A DNA stretch of 64,000 nt from Coleophoma eucalyptorum (taxonomy: Eukaryota; Ascomycota; Leotiomycetes; Helotiales; Dermateaceae). Below, piece after piece: positions 33,515 through 45,177 of the stretch. The DNA lies in contig JALRME010000014.1 in the NCBI GenBank assembly GCA_026120035.1, forward strand, positions 949,757 to 1,013,756. The letters run 5' to 3'. The notes beneath the pieces are model-generated. The model ran no database searches. It worked only from the letters and a program-made list of their open reading frames with translations, and was not told the origin of the DNA. The position numbers were made by a program, and so were the translations under genes. The stretch's first letter is position 1. Each line of letters starts with the position of its first letter.

Positions 33515-34066
33515 AGCCCTTCTATACCAGAGTCGACTTAGGTTGAATGCTACAGTTCTTGATTAGTCACATATAACCCTAAGCAGAAATTTGGCCTTAA
33601 TCGGAATTGGTGAAATGAAGATGTAACCAACGCAGTTCGCCATCTTGAACCACAAGTTCAAACTTTGAAGAGACGCAAGACAGTGGGCTAAGTTGCACTT
33701 CGGAACGAAGAAAATTACGAAAAACTATATCGATATCACTTAAGTATATTCTATCTGCAATCTTTGTACCAAAGTTCTTCAGGAGAGTTCATCCGTAAGT
33801 CGGATTGGTTATATTGGTACCTAGGAAGAGACTATCAAGCTCATAATTTCGGAAGCTTTCCAGCATTCTGCTTTTCTTTTATTTGGGATTATGGACAATG
33901 GACAATATATGGATCATGAAGGGGGTCAACAGTCTATATGGAGGCTATATGTAACAGCTACAGGCTTCGCCACCTGTTCATCTTGCTCAGGGAAGTTCAA
34001 ATCTTAGTGGGATATTGAATTTAGAAATGTACATGTCTTCTTTTTGAAATTACCTGGGTGAAATCC
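33515..34066. other. Intergenic, no gene recognised
   Basis: AT-rich spacer with no protein motif or clear repeat. Confidence 0.4.
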
Positions 34067-34660
34067 TTAGTTAGATGTCCCCGTGTAGTCGATGAACTCT
34101 TTGAAAACAAACGTGGCTGGCTGATGGATTGGAGCTTTGACTAATAAAGCTACAATGAATGCTATCAATCCAAAATAGTTAATGGCAATTGTAAAGTAGA
34201 GAAACTGCCGTGTTATTGGACGGCCGATAGTGTTCATAAATAACCATGATAGAAAAATGGCTGCGGTGAAGCCAAGAAGTTGTCCTAGTGTAGGTGAATA
34301 TTGGATCTTGACCGCTACTGCCATCGAGATCATCTGAGCTAGGTCGTAGGCATACGATGTAACTGCTGCCACTAAGCCGATGAGGTTGAACCTATCTCTA
34401 TCAGTTGAAGCTCGTTTTTATATCTTTTCGAACTTATCATGCTATAATCCAAGAAGCAAAAGTAGAGTATTTGGACGGAGCCAAGAACGCTGCCTAAAAG
34501 TATAGACCCCTACTTGTTGGCAAGGGCGAGACAATCTCAGCTATAACTAAAGCCTCGTAGAAAGTCAAGACTGGTATGACAATCCAGCTTATAACCATCG
34601 TAGCTGGAACTCCTATTGACAAACTATATCCAAAACAAAAGCCGTGGTAGTGCCAAGCAC
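34067..34660 (-). pseudogene. Amino-acid/GABA permease (APC family) fragment
   Basis: Minus strand. The 5' part around 34650-34440 reads LSIGVPATMVISWIVIP, FYEALVIAEIVSPLPTSRGLYF, then a TAG where a Trp is expected, then AAFLAPSKYSTFASWIIA and TAG. The 3' part (34372-34067) gives VTSYAYDLAQMISMAVAV, QLLGFTAAIFLSWLFMNTIGR and HQPATFVFKEFIDYTGTSN. This order corresponds to transmembrane helices 2-6 of fungal GABA/choline-type permeases. The N- and C-terminal thirds are missing and there are two stops, so it is a truncated relic. Confidence 0.6.
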
Positions 34661-36408
34661 ACCCTTCGTACTCAAAGATGTCAATGAAGTATTCTATCGG
34701 ACTCTTTCAACTGGACGATTATAGAAACGTACGAGGAGGGAAAATAAGATCCCAAAATTATAGAGAGGACCTAAATTCCGTAGCAGCTGCTACTTATACT
34801 CTAACTCCTCCAACATCTCCTCATAGAATTTCTGAAAGTAATTTTGATCCTATTCTACACATTAATTTTGTTCTGTAAGCTTCTTTCCTAGGAAAGAGTC
34901 CCTATCACTCAATAGATTGGATTCAAACAGAAAGGATACGAATGAAGAAAGCAAAGGAACGAAAAGAAAGAGCAGGATAAATTCGTGCGGAGTAAGTTCG
35001 AGGGGTGCAAAATCATAGGTAAGGTTCAAAACTAGTAGACTAGTTTGGAGTGATGGAGGTGGTATCTGTCTCCGATTCGCTTGTCGCCCGAAGCATAAAA
35101 TGCTTTGGGATAGATCTTGCGTGCCAGCCGCATTCGATGAACCGAACTTGTAATAATCCACGGTCCATGGGCACAAGTGGTGGCTGCTCACGTCCAAAGG
35201 CTAAAAGAGAATCGACACAAGAGACCATCGGCATGCTCACAGAATCATGAGAATTGGTGGTAGACTTATTTTTGGATGAGGGCCGTGGACCTATTTTCCT
35301 ACCTACCCACGCTATATCGCATGTTTCATCCTACAAGTTTGTTAACAGAATTGGGCTTCTTTAGAGTATTCGTATCTCATGTTACCAGTCCATACTACCA
35401 AATGGTCTATGTAACTTGAGAAGTGGAAATTGGCTGTAAGGTTGGGTAACATTCAACCTCGTCACAATACTCGAGAAGTACGGTTGAAATTCGATTAGTC
35501 ATCAAAATGAGTTGTTAGTCGGCTTTATGGTCTGTTGTGAGCTATCAGTGACTGCCAAGGTCGTCATTGAAATTTGCGTCTCGTATCGTGCACGATTGTA
35601 ATAATAGTTCCAAGGCACAATAGCATCTATTTTGCGGGAAAGGATTGCCAAAATTCGTGTTGCAACTATTGGTCGCATAAATATGATATCATGTAACAAC
35701 ATTCATCACTAAACCGCCTGCTCAGCTTTCAACAAATAGTTGGACAGGCGAGAAACTACAATAAGCATCGTGGAATCTCCACAGTAAGATTGGAGGTGCC
35801 TCTCAAATTGAATGCAAGCTCAAATATATCATTTTTCTGGAGAGAGAGAGACCCAGCGAAATAACATGAAGTTCCGGGATCATAATCCGACATCGACAAA
35901 GATAAAGGGATCAAAATATGTAATATTTAGCATTCTGCGAGACAAAATAGGGACGAGGGACATATATGTCCACAGATCAATTAGCTTGTAATACTTTAAA
36001 GCCCTGAGAGGGGATGCCTCAAAATAATCGCTACAGTAAGAGTCCCGAAGCAAGAGTTTGTCCATTTGCACTGACATAAGTCCCTTCTGTACCCTCACTA
36101 GTGCCCTCAAAAATACAACGAACCCCAACTCGAGTATGATGGTGATGTCTTTGACGATCAAAGTCGAGGAGATTTGTTTATAAGATTTAAATTCCGAAGC
36201 TTAGATTTATGTCAGGGCCTTGAAACCAAACTAAAATCATTCCTGTTTGTGTATGCACATTGCTTATGCCAAGCCCGCTACTGTATAAATTTATAGGTAT
36301 CTCGATTTATGCCTTACGATTATACTTACTATTCTATTGCCTTATGTACTTTACTATGTTATAGTGACTAAAACTTTATATATCCAGCATTTAACTATCA
36401 ACTCCGAT
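34661..36408. other. Intergenic, no gene recognised
   Basis: Several overlapping open frames at 34862-35250 and 35880-36161 show no family motif and overlap on opposite strands. Nothing can be supported. Confidence 0.4.
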
Positions 36409-36741
36409 TTATGGGAATGCAAACATAGTCGACTGGTCTTGGACCTTTAGTTGCAATAATAATGCAATAGTTGGAGGTCTGTAAATATAATCAAGAATAT
36501 GAACAGTAATTCCCTCTGCTATGATAGACCAGTCTGTCTCTGTTGGAGTGTCTTTGAGCAGGACGCGGGCTACCAGATCGAGGGCATTTAGTTCAATAGC
36601 GCTACGAGCAACACCGATGATCTTCCCTGCCCCAAATTGACGTGCGAGCGAAATGGCAAGAGACCCCAATGCAGGGATTGCACCAATATTTAACACGGTG
36701 AAGTTTTCGGGGAGGTCGAAAGCTTGGGCTTTGATGCCCAT
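36409..36741 (-). pseudogene. Zinc-type alcohol dehydrogenase/quinone oxidoreductase (MDR) fragment
   Basis: A 110-codon frame contains NFTVLNIGAIPALGSLAISL and ARQFGAGKIIGVARSAIEL, the Rossmann NAD(P)-binding region of MDR-family oxidoreductases (the usual G-x-x-G-x-x-G turn reads GAIPALG). It then gives an AEGITVHILDYIY-like beta strand region. The catalytic N-terminal and the C-terminal parts are absent, so this is a fragment of about one third of a gene. Confidence 0.55.
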
Positions 36742-38291
36742 CGAGCTCCTGAAGTTGGGTTGATTATGCCGGCAATTTGGATAATAGATGTACCTTCAGG
36801 GACTGACGTAATGGCATAACAGGAATGATTGTTTTGTACCTCAGTTGCTGATTCAGTACTATTTATCTAGATAGTTGAATTCTTCGCCATCTAATAATTG
36901 TGCTGGGCTATCTTACCCTAAGCCCCTGCTGCCGGCCCCAAGGCGACAGAAATAGACGATGTATCGTCCAATACCAACACATGAAGACATCATCATGTAA
37001 CTTTTAATTACTGAACGGTCAGCCAAGCAGATTAAGTGCATAAACAACAAGGACCTGATTTTTTGGATGAAATTGAACATTTATAGGTACATCGCATTTC
37101 CCTGTTGCAACGTCTGATAAAGAAGGTTGCTCGCAATCTGCTCACTTGAGGGCTTCAAACACCAACAGAGCGAAAGCTGAGCAACAAACTTAGACTATCA
37201 AAATGCGATGCTAATTAACACTGAGCGCATAGAGATATATCATAAATTTATTTGAATGTAGACACTTGTATCCAATCTCCCTTCTGGCAGTCACTATATG
37301 GACAAGATTCTTAAAATTAGCCCAGAGTACGACTGGCGAAGTTTCCTCTTGTTGTTGACAGCTGCTCAGGCATGTACAATAATCCATCGCTACCTTACTG
37401 TGTAGACTAAGAAACGAAAATGTTGGTAATATTTGTCGCGAATCAGTGGCAGAGAGACTACTCTTGCAAGCAATCCAGGGACAAGTATTTGGACTGACCA
37501 TATTCGACTCATCAGTCTATATTATATAATTCATGGAAATTCTCTCCCGCTCGTGTCGGGCCTGGGAAGGTCAGCGTATTTATGTATGCACACTTAACTC
37601 TAACACTCTTCTCCAGGGCTTGACAGAAGCTTAACCTCTCAGCCACATATCTAGTCAAGGTTAAAGTTACTACGCCAACACTCTACTGCTTCTTAAACGA
37701 GGTTAGAATGTAGCAATAGTAATCATGGTACCTTTTAAAGGGCAAATAAACTTGAATCTAGATTTTTCTGCTCGAAATCTTTATTTGGTTTAGCCAAGTG
37801 TGCTCGAGGCGAATGGAGACAAATCAGAGGACAACGGTGACAGCAAGATGTGAGAACCTTAACTGAAGCAGCCATAGCATTGTCTTAAAAGGGCGATTCA
37901 TAACAGTGCTAGTTCCGGGATAAATTCCGTAGTGACCTCTATAGAGTTGCGATGTGGAGGGTCCATATCTGCATCCGATTGTGATCTTGGTGGTGCTACC
38001 GTTTGCGTTCGGTTCACGACAAATGCTGAAAAACTTTAAATCATTTAGTATAAGAATGAAACAACCCACCTACAGGGACTGGGATTTTGCGATTATTATA
38101 GCTTTATTGAAATTATCACTTGACGCTCGGTATACGACGAGTGTGGGTTTCAAATGGATAGCCCTTACCCAATTGTAGATCCATATGACGGTCGAATTGT
38201 AATTCACTGTGGTTCTTCCTTTGGATTATGAACTTGGGATTGCTGACTCTCATCAAAGGGCCAAACAACATATCAGGTGGCCTTATTGGCT
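36742..38291. other. Intergenic, no gene recognised
   Basis: Minus-strand frames at 37211-37501 and 37824-38069 have no recognised motif. The right end may hide a small first exon of the SAT4-type gene starting near 38292. Confidence 0.4.
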
Positions 38292-39583
38292 ATGGAATGG
38301 TCATTCCTGATTATTGCAATAGCTATTGTGTCCTTGAGATTATACACAAGATTTCGTATAGTGAAGGAAACCCGAACAGATGACTGGCTCATATTGGTTG
38401 CCTTGGTACGGATACATTGATATAATCTTTAGTTTCATCGATTGCAGCTAATCTTGTGATGGATACAGTGCACCCACGTGGTTTCTACGGTACTTGATAT
38501 TGTCGGTGAGTTCCCGTAGTCAAAATGATTCAGTATATAGGCAATGTTGTATCAGCATTCCACGAATACATATTACCTGACCGGTGGCTTACCAATATGA
38601 TTTTCGCTTTAGGTATGAAGTATGGACTTGGAGTGCATGTCGAACACACGACCTGGGATCAGTTCATCAAACTCGGTCAAGTGAGAATCCTATGCAACTA
38701 TCTTCACATTATTGTCATAAAACTAATTTATTAGATAACATACGTGATACAGATAATATATATTGTGTCAATGACTCTTGTCAAGCTCTCTATCCTCGCT
38801 ACCTATTTACGAACCTTCACGATCGGAATGATTCGGCCTATTATTAAAATCTGCATGGGTTTCCTTCTCGGAATAGGCATCTCAAGCATCTTCGGAATAG
38901 TTTTCCAGTGTGTACCTGTCAAGGGGAATTTTTTTCAATCAACTTTCCAGAGACCAGGAGACCATTGCATCAATGGGTGGGCTCTCCAATACTCCATATC
39001 AAGTCTCATGATTGTTGCAGATCTTGCAGTACTCGTGTTACCAATCAAGAATATCTGGGGTGCGCATTTCCAATTTCTGGCATTCGTCATAAATTCCAAG
39101 ACAAAGAAAATTTAACTGACTTTGAAATTCATCAGAGCTTTCTTGTCTGTCCAAGAAAAAGCGTGCTGGACTTATCATCCTATTATCATTAGGAGGACTG
39201 TAAGTGAACTATATAAAAGACTGAACAATAGATCATGCTAACCATAATTTCTCTAGAGCCTGCATTGCGTCAATTATCCGACTCAGGGTTGTGTACATAA
39301 TAAAACATAGCCAAGACCGCAGCTGTGAGTTTGATTTTTTCTTATGAATCTACCTCTTCCCTAGAGGGATTCTATTTATTGTGACTAACTCTCTGATTTG
39401 TCAACAGGGGATACATTTCAGTTTTCATTATGCTCCAGTCTAGAAGTCTCTCTAGGCATCATTGCGGTGTCTATTTCCGCATGTAAGGCATTTGTAAGAA
39501 AGCATTTCCCAAAATCGAAGATTCTAGATACGAAGGAGTCGTCAACCAGCCAGAGACAGATTCTTGTGATAGAGGAGGTATAA
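38292..39583 (+). CDS. SAT4/rhodopsin-domain integral membrane protein 2
   Basis: Seven exons: 38292-38405, 38469-38505, 38613-38680, 38735-39059, 39136-39199, 39257-39324 and 39408-39583 (introns 54-107 bp), 283 residues. The sequence is typical of the family: SLRLYTRFRIVKETRTDDW, KYGLGVHVEHTTWDQFIKLG, IVSMTLVKLSILATYLRTF, FQCVPVKGNF, CINGWALQYSISSLMIVAD, LAVLVLPIKNIW, KKKRAGLIILLSLGGLACIA and SLEVSLGIIAVSISACKAF. Seven helices can be counted. The frame is open before 38292 (VALLAMEW), so an extra upstream exon is possible and the start is uncertain. It is unlike protein 1 at the sequence level beyond family motifs. It looks intact. Confidence 0.78.
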
Positions 39584-39754
39584 AGCAAACTGGTGGGTGG
39601 ATATACCGTGGTGGATGTAACAAAGGCCATTTGAATCCATACAGGCTAGAATATTATAATAGTGAGCTATACTCACCTAGTATTCGCGATGGTGTATTTG
39701 GTCTACTGCAGATACCAGTCAAAGTGAGGAAGACTACCCCTAGTATTTCGCCTT

Positions 39755-39842
39755 AGTTGACCATAATAAGTCCCGCGCATCTTCCTCGGACTAGGGGGGG
39801 GTGTACAGGCCAGTTGACCGTAATAAGTTGACCGTAATAAGT
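39755..39842 (+). repeat. Short gttgaccgtaataagt repeats
   Basis: Three copies of the 14-16 bp word, the last two directly abutting (39813 and 39827). They may mark transposon ends. Confidence 0.4.
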
Positions 39843-40554
39843 GTTTTCCCCCCGATCCGCCAGATGCCCCTATCTCCGCCTAAACCGTGGAGAAAGCGGC
39901 TCTGGGTTAGGGTGTCGGGTTCTAGTTAGGGTTTTAATGGGTTAGGGGCCCGCTGGTTTAACCGGGAGGATTAGAGTCTATAGATATAATTCGTCTTAGG
40001 GTTAGAGTATTTCATAATTTTTTGAAAACTTCTTTTTATAATAAATTTACTGATGTCTTTAAAATCTAGATTCTGAAATATAAAGTTATAACTTTACCGA
40101 ATCTTTTGTGACATATTTCCCTCATGAAACGTGCACCTTAATAAACCGCGCACAATAACACCAAAACGCGTCAACTAACATTCCACCTACAATACTACTC
40201 CCAAATCAAGCTTTACCTTCTAATCAAGAAGGTAGCATTCTTTTAAGTATCTAGGTACTTGAATTATACTGTGGTGGGGAAAGTCCTATCAAAGCACATA
40301 GAGTTGCAGGACGTGGAATAGAGGGTAGTTCAGTAGTAGCACTACATTTCGCAGTTATCGTCAAGTTTTGGGTTGGTTAAAAAGGTATGTAAATTGTTGT
40401 TTTTCTATAGTACAGCCCAGCTGCATTTATATATGCATGCATGATCCTCGTGACAGAATGGAGTTGAAATCAAGTGACAGCAAGTAACCCCGTCACAATA
40501 CCAATTTGAAAACGTTCGCGCTACTACTATTATATATAACGTACCTATCCAAAC

Positions 40555-40755
40555 CCTAACGTTAGCATCCTCCAACTTCGGTGTAATTGGATTTTTTTCC
40601 TATACCGAAAATATCGGTACACGGTCTTGGCGATAAAACTCAATCACACTATAATTGGAATCTAGGGTTTATCTTTATTCTTTTCATTTTTTATTATTTC
40701 GTACGAACAATAATAGTAAATCAATTAGAACATTAAACTAAACCAATTCCCCAAG
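40555..40755 (+). repeat. 201-bp MITE-like repeat, left copy
   Basis: Begins CCTAACGTTAGCATCC and ends aaccaattccccaag. The first about 120 bp form an imperfect hairpin: (AACGTTAGcATCCtCCAAcTtCGG) against the reverse of taattggaatctagggtt. A copy of equal length and the same orientation lies at 58281-58481. There is no coding capacity. Confidence 0.65.
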
Positions 40756-40798
40756 TAGTCTGCCTACTGTTCATTATTCTTCCCTCTTCCTTATTGCT

Positions 40799-41141
40799 TC
40801 AGCCTGTATGTTTAGAAAGGCGCTTCTCGATATCTTCCGGTCGTATATTCTTTGGGAGAGGATAGGCAGTTTGCTATATAAGTATTAGCACTGGCTATGT
40901 ATTTCAAGCAAGAAATCGCTTTACTTAATATCTCTGCTGTAGATGGCGGCCAAGATATATGATCCCTGGATCTGTACGTGGTGTATCGACCATGCCTGCA
41001 AATAATCAGAGCAACGTCGATACCATCGAATTCCCCTAATTCATAGGCTTTCTTAACCAAGGTATCCCCCCTATTTATTCCCTCGGTCTTTCTTTTTCTT
41101 CTTTTTCCCTCGTCATTTCGTTTCACGTTTATAATATCCAT
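40799..41141 (-). CDS. Small MADS-box-like (SRF-type) protein, model uncertain
   Basis: The frame from the ATG at 41141 contains KRKTEGINRGDTLVKKAYEL, GEFDGIDVALIICRHGRYTTYRS and HISWPPSTAEIL, resembling the MADS DNA-binding fold found in small fungal proteins of this kind (K-KAYELG--DVA-II). A further conserved-looking piece (YPLPKNIRPEDIEKRL, ending in TGA at 40799-40801) is in another frame. A GTAAAG..TATATAG intron (about 51 bp) would join the two parts but leaves the frame off by one. The gene may therefore carry an indel or use a splice site I cannot see. If intact, it would be a transcription-factor-like protein of about 100 residues. Confidence 0.45.
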
Positions 41142-41588
41142 GATACCAAAAGGTGGTCTGCCTAGGTCGGTTTTGATACACTTCGAGCATTAAGCCTGAT
41201 GCAATTGAGAGTCCTCTGTAGTTCTGGACCTTGTTTTGTCAAAGACCCTCTGTTCTAATGGTTGTCTTTTAAGACTTTCGTATTGGTGGGCAGCAGGGGC
41301 ATAGGAGCCGATTTTGAGCCCGTGGTTTGGTTGCACAATGAGAGGCCTGAATCGATCCCCTCCAAATCAAAGTGGTAGGGAGTCGCATTTGAACCCTCAA
41401 TCCTCTAAAGTCTTAGCCGAAGGAAGGGCTTAATTGGGCAATGGCCTTAATTGGCCCCATTTGAATCCAAGCGGTGGGAGCCAGATTTGGACCCTTCAGA
41501 TATAAAAATTGCTAGAGTACTTTGATAGGTATACTCGTACGAAAGTAACTAGGAAATATCGCCTTCTTATCCTAGATAGCTATAAAAG
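41142..41588. other. Intergenic, no gene recognised
   Basis: No motif. Sequence words recur imperfectly (gccttaattggccccatttgaatcc; ggagtcgcatttgaaccctc), suggesting an old repeat. Confidence 0.35.
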
Positions 41589-41897
41589 TTATGTATCGGC
41601 GGGGCAATTTCCGTCTAATTTATAGAGATATGACCCAGCCGTAGCAAGCGCCAGAGGAGATCCGCCTAATTTGGTTGCGAGGCTGACAGCATCTGGATCT
41701 AGTATACGAGTTCGTACTGCCTTTGTGATGTAAGCCACACCTACCATCAACAAGTCCCTTTCGGCCTGACGTATTTGATAAGATCTGGAGACTATCCTAC
41801 CGTCGATAATATCTTCCAGGTAAGAACATATGAGGAAGAAGCTCGATGGTTTCTGTAAATTAGCTATAGTGTTGTCTATATACAACGGCCTAGTCAA
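41589..41897 (-). pseudogene. NB-ARC/NLR-type protein fragment
   Basis: A 102-codon frame ends with DPDAVSLATKLGGSPLALATAGSYL, the GLPLA-like region that closes the NB-ARC nucleotide-binding domain of fungal NLR proteins. The preceding part (LLMVGVAYITKAV...) is less clear. The P-loop and downstream repeats are missing, so only a piece of the gene remains. It lies 110 bp downstream of the ASST gene stop. Confidence 0.5.
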
Positions 41898-42007
41898 ATG
41901 ATTTCTGACTGCTGGGGCTCCAAATGCGCCAAGCTGCAGTTCGAAACACTTTTAGATAAAGAGAAGCTCTTTGAAAGTCCCCCCGGAAATAGTAAATTAA
42001 TAGCATT

Positions 42008-43723
42008 CTAGCCGACCAAAACAATATCCGATTTTCTCGATACCTTTCCGCAAGAGCGCTCAATAGCACCAGCCTGGACAGCTTCAGACCCAGAAGGAAT
42101 AGAAAAGGAAGTCTCAAAGCCCTCCTTAGAGATAATTCCAACACGCTTGAGTGTCTCGTTGCTGGACCCTGCATAAATTTCATATTCAGTGACGTCTGTC
42201 GCTCCATTCCAGCTCACATAACCACGGAGTAAAGAAGAAGTGCAGCTACTCAGTAAATCATTGGCTGTAAGCTGCTTAACTACCAGGCTTGGTTTCGCTG
42301 ATGGAGTAGCATGCCATTCATCCTTGTAAACACGGTACGAATCAGCAGTGTCAGAGGTGCTGAATTGAGCAGACCAGCGCACGTCGCTACCATCGGGTTT
42401 GGAACCATATTCCTTGATAATTGGATGGAGACCATAGCCCATTAGGTAATTTCCATTTGATAGCGACGTGAATGAACCTGCGGCAGCGGTGAAAAGCGTC
42501 TGCACAGGGTCGGAGAGGTTGGTATAGACGACAGGAGGATGGTCGGAATCAGGAACTTTTGGGAGGATCAGCGAGAGACCAACCGTTGGGATGGTGGTGT
42601 TCAATTGCCAATTGTTGTTCGCGAACATGGTGTATAGATTGCGATCCTTGGAAAACTCTTGGATACGAACCATGTGCTGCCAGGACTAGAGGAATGATTA
42701 AATGTTGGTCGGCTGGCTTAGATAGAACGGATGAAAGGATGAAAAGAAGAAACTAACAAATTGGACGTTGGATGGAAGAGCACCGAAGTCGCCTCCAGTT
42801 TCGCCGTTGATCTCCCACAAGATTTTTCCGGCTCGATTAACTAAATATGATGTCCACGTGTGACGACTGTTGATTAAATAATTATCGCCAAAAGACTCGA
42901 TAGAATTGGTGTGAAACCAGTCATAGGGAGTTGTCCTATTTAATCCGGTAGAACCAATGGGCATGTGGGTGGCAGTAACAGGCACATGAGCCAATGGACT
43001 CCAGATAAACAAAACATTGCCAGTCTTTATATCGACTTCGACAGCAAGAGGGTCCAGGACCCATCCATTGTCAGGCCCACCTACAGCAGTGAGGTTGGTC
43101 TGTGTGAGATTATATGCTGTAACAAGCATAGTATCGCGAGGAGTGATAAAGGATTCGTGAACGTCATTTTGGCATGGTGGAATTATACCTGGAAAGTTCA
43201 TGTCATTCAGCTGGAGACAAACGGTGTGAATGACTGAGTAAGATTGATCAAGAATTGGCACTTTGCCGTACCCATATGAAGCCAGTCCATCGTTCGCAGG
43301 ACTGCCTACACCGGTCCAGTATGTAATTACGGGTTTGTTGTCGAATTTCTGAACCCGAAAGTTATTTGTGGCTTCTGTAGGCCCAGCCCAAATCAGTTCA
43401 TTAGTGTCGGTAAAGATAATAGGTGCCTGTTGTTTAGCTCCAGGGGGAGTTGCATCATTCGTCTGAGCCAGGAAAAGAAAACCTGGGGCAAGCGGTTCGC
43501 CGGAAGCATTTATCCTCATGAAAGGAGGTGTCGCATTGAACGATTGATAAGTCTGCCAGGGCCAGATACCCGCGAGAGAATCCTCCGCGACCTCGCGGCT
43601 ATTGGCCGAGCAGACAACTGTTTTGTCTTCATGTCGATACCAAAACCGAGAAGGTGAACACTCTGTTTGTGAAAGAGCCAGGGCAAAACACAAGAGTTCA
43701 GAAAATCTCCGATGAAGATACAT
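42008..43723 (-). CDS. Arylsulfotransferase (ASST)-like secreted protein 2
   Basis: Two exons: 42758-43723 and 42008-42685 (intron 72 bp, GTTAGT..CTAG), 547 residues. A signal peptide lies at the N-terminus (RFSELLCFALALSQTEC). ASST motifs: GIWPWQTYQSFNATPPFMRI, APGFLFLAQ, ELIWAGPTEATNNFRVQKFD, CQNDVHESFITP, LDPLAVEVDIKTGNVLFIWS, SPLAHVP, PYDWFHTNSIESFGDNYLIN, HTWTSYLVNRAGKILWEI, VSWNGATDVTEYEIY and GIISKEGFETSF. Unlike the copy at 11882 it has no C-terminal membrane helix. An additional short intron near 43600-43645 is possible (a GTATCG..AATAG pair preserves the frame). The two ASST genes are family members rather than recent duplicates. Confidence 0.82.
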
Positions 43724-45177
43724 AGCTGCTTGGTTGATACAGGCGAGACAATCAAGTTGAAAGAAACTGGGCTTTGCATAGCGAAGGCCACGATATATAT
43801 AGTCTTTAGGGATGGAAATTCATGGCAACTCTCTCTCTCTTTTTAGTCACTGGTTATCCGAAATAAGGCAAACCCTTCTCCAGTGCAAATTCCCCAGGAA
43901 TATTTCGTACATGGACCCACATAATGAGAGTGCGGGGAGTTTGCGATGTAAAGATAAACGACCGGAATCCGGCAGCCCAGGGCTTGAATATACCTGACAG
44001 CCCAAATCTAACAGGGAAATATAACTACGTGACCTTAGTCTACACCGCAAAGATCCTCCCACATTAGAGCGTCATGAATAAACTTTTCTGGGTCAACTTA
44101 TCTCTCAGACGCTTATATAATCGTATTAAATTTGCATTTTCTGATATCTAGGTTCCGTGCCTCACGCATAGAGCCTGTATAACAGTCTCAAACCTCAGCT
44201 TTCTCGATTAACCCATAGGTAGTGATGATCCAAACCACAGAAATGGGTTAATTAGCTAAAGGGAATTCCCGATTTGCGATTTTAGAGGAGCGGTTCTAGT
44301 TTCTCAAACTCCGCCAAATCTTGGAAAATTGTGAGTTGCTGGTGCAGCTGGGTACAGCAGACTGCTGGAACGGATCGAAAGGCTTTAGGCCTAAGACGGC
44401 CAAATCCCCCATTACCCTGACTTTATTAGCACGGAAAAGGCGTTTTCCACGGAGTCCGAACGGAACGTGGCACCAATAAACATCTTAGCCCACTTCCCGG
44501 GCGCTCAAATCCACGGATTTCTCCGTGCGGGGTGCCGAACCAGAATGTAAGTGAGCAGTTGACTGGCCGACTTACTTGAAGCTTTTAAAAAGTATAACAA
44601 TTGTAACTCTTTTGATCAACTTTCTTACTCTCTGTATACATCGGTTGAGCTTAGCTAATTGATCAACCGACCTATCTCTAAGTGCTTAGTCTACTTTCTT
44701 TTTTAATGAATGGTATCATGTAATATAATATCTTGTAGCCTCGTGTCAGAAGTTGATGTCTGGCTGAGTGCTTTAGCTTCTGTTGCTTTAGGCAGCAATA
44801 CCTTGCCATAAGAGCATGAGATATATAGAGGTCTTCAGTTAGAAGAATGCTCAATGCTGTACAAAGTCTTTACAGAGTTTCTAACTACTCTGGTATATAT
44901 ATACTTACAACGTAGCAACTTAACAGTCAAGTACTTACACTGCAAACAGCTTATTCCGTTATTCAGTTAATCATCCAATCAGAACCTCCATTTTCTAACA
45001 TTCTAAGACTCCTTTGAAAACGGGCGTTACTCAAAGGAGTTTCCTGACATTTTAGCAAAAACTCATTTTCAGATTGGTAAAAAGCATTCGTACACAAATC
45101 AGTCATAAGAACGTTGTTATTCTAATAAAATGATTTTTTTATGATTTATGATATGTATTTGACTCTATGGGAGTAGT
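43724..45177. other. Intergenic, with LTR-like repeat at its right
   Basis: No gene. A short ct-rich run (43830-43842) and the repeat 44786-45000 are the only structures noticed. Confidence 0.5.
44786..45000 (-). repeat. LTR-like repeat, left copy
   Basis: Shares ctttaggcagcaatacc, agagcatga-agatata, gtcttcagt-agaaga-tgctca, tacagagt, gtatatat-tacaacg-agtaac and cagaacctcc-ttttc-aaca with 53830-54051, in the same orientation. Read on the minus strand the repeat starts TGTT(A/G)GAAAA, a common start of fungal LTRs. Confidence 0.65.

Larger units (their letters stand above)
39584..40798. other. Repeat-rich intergenic region
   Basis: No gene. It contains three copies of gttgacc(a/g)taataagt (39755, 39813, 39827), short telomere-like words (gttaggg, 39903-39955) and one copy of the 201-bp palindromic repeat (40555-40755). 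Confidence 0.5.

Noticed and set aside
34862..35250. Frames of 111, 66 and 66 codons on both strands
   Set aside because: Mutually overlapping with no family resemblance.
37211..37501. Minus-strand 96-codon frame
   Set aside because: Protein-like in part but with no motif, no signal peptide and no conserved neighbours.
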